64,000 nucleotides of DNA, taken from assembly GCA_902629495.1 (NCBI GenBank), contig CACORA010000009.1, positions 1 through 64,000 on the forward strand. The letters are read 5' to 3'. Positions 8,710-16,401 of this stretch are shown here, piece by piece (positions within the stretch are counted from its first letter, which is position 1; the number at the start of each line of letters is the position of its first letter). The translations under genes were made by a program, and so were the position numbers. The notes under the pieces are model-generated. The model saw only the letters and a program-made list of their open reading frames with translations, ran no database searches and was not told the origin of the DNA. This stretch comes from Planctomycetaceae bacterium (GTDB taxonomy: Bacteria; Planctomycetota; Planctomycetia; Pirellulales; UBA1268).

Positions 8710-10236
8710 TTGATTCTCTTTTATAGGAATGTTGTTGTGCTGCCAATTTCTCCAATCTTTGCCAATCGTTGGCTTACGGCCCTTCCGTCACTTTGGCTTC
8801 TTGGTGCTGGTGCATGTGTTGCAATCGTGAGCATGATTGTCATTTGGGGTATTATGCGAGCATGCAATCCAAGACTTGCACTTGAAGCGAAGAGCAGCCT
8901 TCAAGACGGTTTCCTCGGCCCCTACGTCTGGCTCCTCGTAGCGCTCTCAGCAGTTGCCATCGCGTTTACTCCTCTCGTTCCGTTACCATCTATGTCTCGT
9001 TCATTAGTTCGTTTGGTAACGGGAGGTGAAGTATCCAAGACCATCACAATACAACCAAACGCAAAACTTCAATCCATTCCACTTGACCTGCGCCCACAGG
9101 AACTTCAATCGCTCACGCTGGAAAGTTCTGATTCACTTGTTGTTCGCACGCAACAAGCCATTGAAGGATTTGCTTTAACGAAGGCACCAGATATTGATTT
9201 AGTGGCTGACACGCCGTGGACCTGGGAACGTTCCTCGGGCGAAACAAATCCATTCCTCGGCCAACGTGCCCAACTTGAGGCAACCAATCAATCGGATGCG
9301 GCAGTCCCACTCACCGTCCTATGGAGCGTTGCGCCTGAACACACTCAAGTTGCATTATTCCCAATCTCTGCAATTGTATTTCTTGCCATTGCCATTGTGT
9401 ACATGTTGTTCCGGTTGATTCCTCGCAGGGTCGCTGCGATCGCTTCAGCCACCGCAAAAGAGGCGCTCGGTCAGCCAATTTTCTCTGTCGCCCTTATTGC
9501 AGGCGCAGTGTTACTCGTGGCCTTTATCGTCATCCCATACAACACATTTGGTGAAGACGTAAAGATGCTGAAAGACAGTGGCCTGACACTCATCAAGGTC
9601 CTCTCCTTGCTAGTGGTCGTTTGGACAGCAAGTGTTGCTGTCTCTGAGGAGATTGAAGGACGAACCGCCATGACTGTTTTGTCAAAACCAGTCAAGCGTT
9701 GGCAATTTGTCATCGGCAAATATGCTGGACTTGTCATGGTCGCATCACTTGTTTTTCTCATTCTTGGGAGTGTTCTTCTTTCCACGACCAGCCTTAAAGT
9801 TATCTATGATGCTCGTGAGAGTTCGAAGACCGATCCCATATGGATCGATTGTGCCAATGAAATGATAACCGTCGTTCCAGGTTTGGTGCTTTCTTTTCTT
9901 GAGACCATTCTTCTGGCTGCCGTAAGCCTTGCCGTCTCCACGCGTCTGAGCATGGTTCCGAACCTGATCATCTGTTTCATGATTTATGCTTTGGGACACT
10001 TGGTGCCTCTGATCGTCCAATCAAGCGTTGGAAAATTTGCAATCGTCCGATTTGTTGGCCAATTGTTTGCAACACTTTTGCCCGTGCTTGAGCATTTCAC
10101 GATTGAAGCAGCAGTTGTTGGGGGTGTTGCTGTTCCCTGGGATTATCTTGGATGGGCTTCCCTCTATGCTGGGCTCTACGTAACAGTTGCACTTCTCATC
10201 GCGCTGGTGTTATTTCAGGACAGAGACCTGGCATAA
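8710..10236 (+). CDS. ABC-2 type permease (NosY-like) with large extracytoplasmic loop
   Basis: A roughly 500-residue membrane protein with N-terminal helices, a soluble loop of about 130 residues, and a C-terminal block of helices containing 'SEEIEGRTAMTVLSKPVKRWQFVIGKYAG'. That segment is a hallmark of ABC-2 permeases annotated as involved in multicopper enzyme maturation. The start is uncertain: TTG at 8710 gives the longest frame, and GTG codons slightly downstream are alternatives. Translation may be coupled to the peptidase gene ending at 8696. No ATPase gene is adjacent, so its partner must be encoded elsewhere. Confidence 0.82.
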   Translation: MILFYRNVVVLPISPIFANRWLTALPSLWLLGAGACVAIVSMIVIWGIMRACNPRLALEAKSSLQDGFLGPYVWLLVALSAVAIAFTPLVPLPSMSRSLVRLVTGGEVSKTITIQPNAKLQSIPLDLRPQELQSLTLESSDSLVVRTQQAIEGFALTKAPDIDLVADTPWTWERSSGETNPFLGQRAQLEATNQSDAAVPLTVLWSVAPEHTQVALFPISAIVFLAIAIVYMLFRLIPRRVAAIASATAKEALGQPIFSVALIAGAVLLVAFIVIPYNTFGEDVKMLKDSGLTLIKVLSLLVVVWTASVAVSEEIEGRTAMTVLSKPVKRWQFVIGKYAGLVMVASLVFLILGSVLLSTTSLKVIYDARESSKTDPIWIDCANEMITVVPGLVLSFLETILLAAVSLAVSTRLSMVPNLIICFMIYALGHLVPLIVQSSVGKFAIVRFVGQLFATLLPVLEHFTIEAAVVGGVAVPWDYLGWASLYAGLYVTVALLIALVLFQDRDLA

Positions 10237-10367
10237 CCTTTTGAATCTAATCTGCTAGCAGGAACACCTGGGCGAACTCAAACCAGGATTATGATGGTCC
10301 AAAAGACGGATCATTCACGCGGATAAACCGTTGAACAAACCCATGTATTACTTTTTCCGAAGGCCGG

Positions 10368-11015
10368 CTAGCGTCTGATTCCAGTCCGTGCTGTTACACC
10401 AACCATTGTGTCCCGTGTGTTCCCTCCCGGGAGCGACCAAATACCTGTTTCAGCAGACTGCTTCGCTTGCGCTTCTGCTTTACCATCGAAAAAGAGTATG
10501 GCTCCACGACGCAAACGACGCTCAATACGAGGTCCAACCTGAATGCGAACAACATCTTTGACATCTGTACTGAGCAGGAACGTACGAAATTCGATCACTT
10601 CACGACCATCAACGTGCTCAGATTCAAACCGCAGCCCTCCAACCCATCTGGTAAGTCCATCCTGAATAACATCGGGAGTCGTTATAACGCCGGCACTGAC
10701 GTCGAGATCACGAATTCGACTATGTAATTCAGTTGTAAGTGGTTGCGTAGAACCGGATTTGCCAGAAGGTCCTCGGACCTTCACATCAAACGGTATTGCT
10801 TCCGGCGGTTTTGCAGACATTGAGCGACGCATAAGACCAGCAATGGAGCCTGATCCGCTGAAGCCTTCAAGACCAAAGCCTTCGAACACCACCGGAGGAA
10901 CTTCACTTCGACGCGGAGCGCTTGCATCAGCAACACCGCCCAAGAGAAGGAGCGAAAGGCTCACACTTATGACTGCACGATACACCATGCTGAAAACACT
11001 CCGCCTTGTTTCCAT
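10368..11015 (-). CDS. Secreted protein of unknown function
   Basis: A 215-residue protein with a clear signal peptide (about residues 13-32, ending near A-D-A-S-A). A short Gly/Ser-rich stretch follows ('FEGFGLEGFSGSGSIAG'), then a soluble domain with mixed strand-like segments and a basic C-terminus. I do not recognise the family. The reading frame is well formed, runs leftward like the following lipid A block, and is 69 bases from the Gfo/Idh gene. Exported location is supported by the signal sequence only. Confidence 0.7.
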   Translation of the reverse strand: METRRSVFSMVYRAVISVSLSLLLLGGVADASAPRRSEVPPVVFEGFGLEGFSGSGSIAGLMRRSMSAKPPEAIPFDVKVRGPSGKSGSTQPLTTELHSRIRDLDVSAGVITTPDVIQDGLTRWVGGLRFESEHVDGREVIEFRTFLLSTDVKDVVRIQVGPRIERRLRRGAILFFDGKAEAQAKQSAETGIWSLPGGNTRDTMVGVTARTGIRR

Positions 11016-11084
11016 CCTACCTTACTTTATCGGCACACTGGATGGCCGGATTGAAGTTAAGTTAGCCTGACTCAATGCAGATAA

Positions 11085-12167
11085 TCAACCGGTTTTACGG
11101 TGCTTTAAGAATGAATGAACCACCGATTCACTGGCGATTGGCACGACCGCCGGCCCCTGCGAAGCACCAAACTGCGATTTAGCTAGAGCATCGAGCACTC
11201 GTCCAGCAATTTCAATGGCTGCAGCCCCACCAGATGCTGGCACCACTGGAGCCTGACCGGTTTGAATACTCTCAAGGAAATTCTCATGCTCACAGGCAAT
11301 TGCATTTGCCTCTACCGCCGTTTCAGTGCGGGTCGGAAGAATCTCAGAAAAAAAAGAGTCTTTCATCGCCTGACGCTGTTCCACCGGAATGTCACTTGCC
11401 ACAAAACTCCCATCCCGAACGCAGGATGAGGGAGTCATTGTTGTCACTGTTTTTTCATTGAAGTCGACATCAACAATGCTGCCTGTCGAAACGAGTGAAA
11501 GAGAACGACGGACTGCGGGATGTATCCGTGAGGCAAATAAATCTGCAATGATTCCTGACGAGAACGACAACCGAGCCCGAACCAAATCCTCATGTCCCCC
11601 TGTTGCCACGAACCCTTGCGCCTCAACACTCTCCAATCGCCCCGGCTCAAGAGAAAGAACAAGATCAATGTCATGAATCATCAGGTCGAGCACGACACCC
11701 ACATCCATCGAACGAAAGGTGAACGGTGCTTGACGGTGCGCCTGAATAGCAACCAGCTTTCCAACGTGATCCATCGCTAACTTCCATGCGGGGTTAAATC
11801 GCTCCACATGACCTACCGCAACCGTCCGACCATACCGTCGAGCAGCGATAACAATTGCTCGAGCATCTTCAACCGTCGATGCCAAAGGCTTTTCAACGAG
11901 CAAATCGACACCACTTTCCAACAATGGAATTGAAATCGGTGCATGCAACCCTGTTGGTGCTGCTACGACCGCAGCGTCAACCTTTCCGATGAGATCTTCT
12001 GGACTCGCAAAACCTTCACAACAAAGCGATTTGGCAACTGCACCTCTCGGGCCTTCGCAAGGATCAACAACACCCACGAGCTCAACATCAGACCGCGACG
12101 AAAGCAATCGTGCATGTATTGCACCCAAATGACCACACCCAACTACTCCAATTCGAATACGACTCAT
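11085..12167 (-). CDS. Gfo/Idh/MocA family dehydrogenase linked to lipid A genes
   Basis: A 360-residue NAD(P)-dependent oxidoreductase with an N-terminal Rossmann fold (GVVGCGHLGAIHA, residues about 7-19), the EKP motif ('LLVEKPLAS') and the substrate-side 'DLMIHDIDLVL' helix. The 'VGHVERFNPAW' segment resembles UDP-GlcNAc/UDP-GlcNAcA 3-dehydrogenases. The start ATG overlaps the stop of the small upstream lpxA-like ORF (ATGA). Position in an lpx operon fits a sugar-nucleotide dehydrogenase (GnnA-like), but no aminotransferase partner (GnnB) is in the window, so the substrate remains a guess. Confidence 0.88.
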   Translation of the reverse strand: MSRIRIGVVGCGHLGAIHARLLSSRSDVELVGVVDPCEGPRGAVAKSLCCEGFASPEDLIGKVDAAVVAAPTGLHAPISIPLLESGVDLLVEKPLASTVEDARAIVIAARRYGRTVAVGHVERFNPAWKLAMDHVGKLVAIQAHRQAPFTFRSMDVGVVLDLMIHDIDLVLSLEPGRLESVEAQGFVATGGHEDLVRARLSFSSGIIADLFASRIHPAVRRSLSLVSTGSIVDVDFNEKTVTTMTPSSCVRDGSFVASDIPVEQRQAMKDSFFSEILPTRTETAVEANAIACEHENFLESIQTGQAPVVPASGGAAAIEIAGRVLDALAKSQFGASQGPAVVPIASESVVHSFLKHRKTG

Positions 12168-12472
12168 GCTGCCCTCCGTTGCTCACGACTTCTCACATGC
12201 CACCCACTCTGCTGACGGCTCACAAACCCAAGAAGACGCCCAACATCTGGCATGAGCATTTCCCGAGAAGCAAGAACCTCTCTCACCGAATCAACACCAA
12301 CTTTTGCGCGAAAAAGCAAGCGACAGGATTCACTCATTGCGCCGATTACCACCTGCAAAAATCTGCCCCGCTGCACCCCAACACTCTTGATACACCGATG
12401 CCGATCTGGCATGCCCTCAGACAGACATACACCTTCTTGAACCACGACTGCGGGATGAATCGTTACTGACAT
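12164..12472 (-). pseudogene. Internally deleted LpxA-like ORF (N-terminus joined to C-terminal domain, beta-helix missing)
   Basis: This 102-residue frame overlaps lpxC by 10 bases and the dehydrogenase gene by 4, so it is still wired into the operon. Its first residues (MSVTIHPAVVVQEG) look like the start of LpxA, the UDP-GlcNAc acyltransferase. The rest (from 'PDRHRCIKSVGVQR' through 'SESCRLLFRAKVGVDSVREVL' to 'MPDVGRLLGFVSRQQSG') reads like the LpxA C-terminal helical domain, which in E. coli includes 'AYKLIYRSG' and 'PEVKAFTDF'. About 170 residues of left-handed beta-helix, including the catalytic His125 region, are absent while the frame is kept. It cannot be an active acyltransferase. 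Alternatives: a genuine small protein, or an assembly deletion. The similarity is judged by eye. Confidence 0.7.
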
Positions 12473-13362
12473 TGCCCAGCACCCCCAACCCCCGAGACGT
12501 TGATACCACCATATTCCTCGGCAATTAAGCGTGCCACCATTTCCGCATTTAATTTGTGGCCACTACGACAGGCTCGTACTGATGCATAGACAGGCCGCCC
12601 AACAAGCGACAGATCACCAACAACATCAAGCACCTTATGACGCACACATTCATCATCCCACCGCAACGTATTACCAATTGGACCAGACGGGCCAAAAACA
12701 AGCAGATCTCGATGCCCCACCGACAAACCACGACCGCTAGCCTGCAGACGATCCGCCTCCTCAACGGGAAGAAATGTACGGGCCGACGACAACTGATCTC
12801 GGTACGCATCAGGCGTGACATCAACACGCATGCTTTGCCTGCCAATCGCTACGTGACCATAGTCAAGTTCATATTCAACCGAGAGACCCGGGAATTGCGG
12901 CGGCCCAACCTCTATCCAACTTATATCATCACCAAGACGAATGACCCGTGACACAACAAGCGGCACAACAGGGGCCCCTAGCTCCTCAAGCCCCACTTCG
13001 TCAATCGCATCAACAAATGCACGAGATGATCCGTCAAGCCCCGGCAATTCTTCAGCCGTTACATGCACTTCACAACAATCAACATTCAGACCAGAAAGAG
13101 CACTCAACACATGCTCCACCATCTGAACACCAACCCCTGCAACAGACAGATTCGTCCGAGTAGCTGCATCGACTCGGTACTCCACCGAGGCTGGAATCCG
13201 AACGGGAACCGGCAAATCATCCCGAACAAACACAACACCCGAACCAATGGACGACGGACGCAACTCAACCCGATTGGGGCGACCACTCCAATAGCCAACC
13301 CCAGAAACTTCTGCCGTTTGGCGAAGCGTATGCTGAGGTCGTACAACTAAAGTTTCTGGCAT
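12463..13362 (-). CDS. lpxC: UDP-3-O-acyl-N-acetylglucosamine deacetylase
   Basis: LpxC is the zinc enzyme for the committed step of lipid A synthesis. I chose the ATG at 13362, because the extra 16 residues from an upstream GTG do not look conserved. The 299-residue product has every signature: His84 in 'VEHVLSAL', 'ELPGLDGSSRAF' at 106-116, His242 and Asp246 in 'DECVRHKVLDVVGD', and His269 in 'RSGHKLN'. The zinc ligands and catalytic base are therefore intact. It is not fused to FabZ, unlike some planctomycete relatives. Its last bases overlap the start of the truncated lpxA-like ORF. Confidence 0.96.
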   Translation of the reverse strand: MPETLVVRPQHTLRQTAEVSGVGYWSGRPNRVELRPSSIGSGVVFVRDDLPVPVRIPASVEYRVDAATRTNLSVAGVGVQMVEHVLSALSGLNVDCCEVHVTAEELPGLDGSSRAFVDAIDEVGLEELGAPVVPLVVSRVIRLGDDISWIEVGPPQFPGLSVEYELDYGHVAIGRQSMRVDVTPDAYRDQLSSARTFLPVEEADRLQASGRGLSVGHRDLLVFGPSGPIGNTLRWDDECVRHKVLDVVGDLSLVGRPVYASVRACRSGHKLNAEMVARLIAEEYGGINVSGVGGAGQCQ

Positions 13363-13466
13363 TGTGCAAAGCTCGCCGCCGACAGAACAAACAATTTGAA
13401 TCCGGCACACATCCGGCTACGGCGACCAAAACAGTGCGATCTGGCCACCCACAAACCCATTCATTC

Positions 13467-14084
13467 CTATCTCACCGGAGGCTGCTGCGCGGCTCCTGCC
13501 ACAGGCGTTCCGTTGAGCATTTTGAGGATGTCTGGAGTGATATCGATACCTGGCTCATAGTACACAATAGGCTTCGTGATGCCCCGCATGATCTGGTTTC
13601 GATCAGCTGAATCAACAGGCTCTCCATCAAAACGATGGACTACAGCAATACGATGCTCTTTGGCAAATTGAGCCACAGCCTTTTCGACTTCGTCGTACAC
13701 CTGCTTGTACACTCGCGCCTCTCGCTCCATGAAATCCTTTTTCTGCAACTGAGCGTTCACATTAAAGTCACCCTGAGCCTTCGCAATTTCAGCCTCAAGT
13801 CGCTTATATTCTGCCGTACCGACATTGAATCCCTTTAGCTGCTCCATCAAACCGTTGATTCGATCTCGCTCAGCCTTCAGGCCGTTTTCAGCCGTCATGA
13901 CTTCATCTTTCATCTGATCCATAGCAGACTTAAATCGTGCATGGTTCTTAAATATGTACCCAATATCGACCACAGCCACATGCGTGGCAGGACCAGCAGG
14001 CTGGACAGGAGCCTGAGCGAACACGGGAACCGATATGGCTACCCCAATGACAAAACACATGATGCCAAAAAACTGCCTTTTCAC
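13467..14084 (-). CDS. OmpH/Skp-family periplasmic chaperone
   Basis: I chose the GTG at 14084, preceded by AAGGAG at good spacing. It opens directly onto a signal peptide ending at A-Q-A, whereas the longest frame adds 16 implausible residues. The mature protein starts with the OmpH-type 'VAVVDIGYIFKNH' strand. A long charged coiled coil of about 90 residues follows, and then the returning 'IAVVHRFDGEPVD' segment and a Pro-rich tail. Skp-like proteins hold outer-membrane proteins in the periplasm. Position upstream of lpxC matches the bamA-skp-lpx order of many Gram-negative genomes, but bamA is not present here. Confidence 0.88.
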   Translation of the reverse strand: MKRQFFGIMCFVIGVAISVPVFAQAPVQPAGPATHVAVVDIGYIFKNHARFKSAMDQMKDEVMTAENGLKAERDRINGLMEQLKGFNVGTAEYKRLEAEIAKAQGDFNVNAQLQKKDFMEREARVYKQVYDEVEKAVAQFAKEHRIAVVHRFDGEPVDSADRNQIMRGITKPIVYYEPGIDITPDILKMLNGTPVAGAAQQPPVR

Positions 14085-14333
14085 GAGAAGCACTCCTTGC
14101 ATGGCGTATGGACGACCATTGAGCACCATCACTCCAACAGTGACCGAGGCTCAATTCGACGGGGATCATTGCAATCTTGCCACGCTAGCTCAATGCCAAA
14201 AAAAGACTGATTTCAGCAAGAAAACGAAAATTCTGATCGTATTTTACTGATTTGCCTCACCGCTGGCTGGAACGAAGGAAAAGCAAGCAGGCCACACCAA
14301 CGCTTCACGCTCTCGTACGATGCCACACTACGA

Positions 14334-16256
14334 CTACTTTGGTTTTCCGAGTGTTACACGAAGACGCACTTCTTGACCTCCTCGCTGAACAACCACGTCA
14401 ACCAACTCATCTGCCTTATGCTTACGGAGAGCACTATCGAAATCTTCAAGCCCTGTGATGGCACTGTCACCGAGACGAACAATGACATCTCCACCTTTCA
14501 GACCGCCCTTTGCTGCCGGAGAATCTTTTGCGACACCGGTAATAGCATACCCGCCACCGGGCTTTCCAAAATCGGGGATACTCCCGAAGTATGGACGATC
14601 TCCTCCACCACCCGCGAACTGCCGTGATGCAACCTCAATGTAGGACGGCCTTGGTGACACCTCGGCAAGTTCCGCCACTGCCTCGGCCACAAGGCCAGCA
14701 ATGCGAGCCATACCCTCATATTCGATCTTTTCAGGCGTATCTGTGGGACGATGGTAATCAGTATGAGACCCTGTAAACATATGTAATACCGGTATCTTCT
14801 TTGCGTAAAAACTCGAGTGATCACTCGGACCAAAACCTCCCGGCTCTTTTGCAACATCAAAACCATGGGCTTCCACCAACCGATCAACTAATGCGTCAAA
14901 CCCGTTTCCTGTCCCAGTGCCATGGATAATAAGTTTGTTCTCATTGAGGCGCCCAACCATGTCGAGATTCACCATCGCAACGGTATCAACAAGTGGCACC
15001 GCCGCATTTGCCGTGTAGTGCGCACTCCCAAGAAGGCCACGTTCTTCACCCGAAAAGGCTATGAAAACGATACTACGCGGAAATGGACTTTGACGCTTGA
15101 GGATACTAGCAACCTCGATCAACATCGCTGTCCCACTTGCATTATCGTCAGCTCCGTGATGAATTGCTTTTTCACCAGGGGCAGCAGAGTTTTTGCCTCC
15201 ATACCCGAGGTGATCAAAATGCGCTCCCAGAATAATTGTTTCACGAGGATTAATTTTGGGGAAATCACCCGATGCCGGCCTTCCGACCCCGGGTAACATA
15301 GCAAGCACATTCTCCGACTGAGTCTCCGTCCGTTCAATACTCGTGGAGCCTTGAATTCGCCAACCCCGTAGAACCTCACTTTGGGGTAAAAATGTTTCAT
15401 CGATGGTCTTTTCAATAGCGTTAAGATTACGACCAAGCGATTCTTTAATCACACGATTGATGATCTCACGGCGAATGTGCAGAATTGGGATAGTGCGTTT
15501 CGCAGACCCATCCCCAGCTCTCGTAAATTTCATCAACGTGTCTTCCGAACCGGTGTCGTTACAAAAAATGACTCCCCCGGCTTCATGCTCTGAAGCATTT
15601 GCAACCTTCCGAACAAGAGCAGCGTACCGTGAGGCCTGATTTCCTTCGAATACACTGTGTGGATTATCTTTTTGAGGCTCTTGCCGGACAACAATCACAG
15701 CAGCCCCTTTTGCAAGACTTGCATGAGGAGGATGTGACGCAAGAGGTGCGTAGTCATCATACTTCTCTGCACGAGCAGTGATACCAAATCCTGCGAATAC
15801 TAATGGAAGATCGAAGTCTCCTGACCCACCGACAGCCAGTGGGGTAAAATCCTTACCAAACTCAAGCTCAATAGTTGTTCTTGTACCATCATCACGCTGG
15901 GGACCAAGAATGCTGACCTGATTCTTTTGTGCATCACCCAACTTCGCCTCAAGAGTCATCATAAAGGGCTGAAAGCTATCGACTTTTCCAATCTTTGACT
16001 CAAGGCCAAGCCTTTGGAATTGCTCTGCAATCCATTCAGAGGTCTGCCTGATTCCATCTGTGCCAGGCCCGCGTCCTTCACGTTCAGGAGCTGCAAGCCA
16101 TCCAACAGACTCACGAAATCGCTGAATTCGCCCTTCCTGATCCGAAGCAACGCTTGGAGCTTTCCCATACACCACACTCAAACAGAAGAGCATTGATGCG
16201 GTAATCCATATCACGGAACGAAAAACCGGAAGACGGACGGCAGCGGAGCAAAACAT
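14334..16256 (-). CDS. Exported M28 family aminopeptidase with C-terminal PDZ domain
   Basis: About 640 residues from the ATG at 16256, which has AAAGGA upstream; a TTG 27 bases earlier is the alternative. A signal-like hydrophobic segment is followed by a PA-like insert and an M28 peptidase domain. The di-zinc ligand motifs are in order: 'GAHFDHLG', 'HHGADDNASGT', 'SGEERGLLGS', 'NLDMVGR' and 'HTDYHRPTDTPEK'. The last 95 residues are a PDZ domain ('ITGVAKDSPAAKGGLKGGDVIVRLGD'). The enzyme is predicted to be an extracytoplasmic metallo-aminopeptidase. It is a single leftward gene with no obvious operon partner. Confidence 0.94.
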   Translation of the reverse strand: MFCSAAVRLPVFRSVIWITASMLFCLSVVYGKAPSVASDQEGRIQRFRESVGWLAAPEREGRGPGTDGIRQTSEWIAEQFQRLGLESKIGKVDSFQPFMMTLEAKLGDAQKNQVSILGPQRDDGTRTTIELEFGKDFTPLAVGGSGDFDLPLVFAGFGITARAEKYDDYAPLASHPPHASLAKGAAVIVVRQEPQKDNPHSVFEGNQASRYAALVRKVANASEHEAGGVIFCNDTGSEDTLMKFTRAGDGSAKRTIPILHIRREIINRVIKESLGRNLNAIEKTIDETFLPQSEVLRGWRIQGSTSIERTETQSENVLAMLPGVGRPASGDFPKINPRETIILGAHFDHLGYGGKNSAAPGEKAIHHGADDNASGTAMLIEVASILKRQSPFPRSIVFIAFSGEERGLLGSAHYTANAAVPLVDTVAMVNLDMVGRLNENKLIIHGTGTGNGFDALVDRLVEAHGFDVAKEPGGFGPSDHSSFYAKKIPVLHMFTGSHTDYHRPTDTPEKIEYEGMARIAGLVAEAVAELAEVSPRPSYIEVASRQFAGGGGDRPYFGSIPDFGKPGGGYAITGVAKDSPAAKGGLKGGDVIVRLGDSAITGLEDFDSALRKHKADELVDVVVQRGGQEVRLRVTLGKPK

Positions 16257-16401
16257 ATCTATGAATATTCCTTTGGGCTTCAAACAAAAATTATTCTACA
16301 CAACACGCTCCAAAGAGAAGCCTCTTTTCGGTCGAGGTCATCAAAGACAGAATACACAGGTGTAAGAAGTACAGCCCTAGAGTGTTTTCCGGAGATATTG
16401 A

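Noticed and set aside
10261..10290. Short inverted repeat CCTGG...CCAGG after the ABC-2 permease as a terminator
   Set aside because: Five-base stem with an 11-base loop and no T-run; too weak to call.
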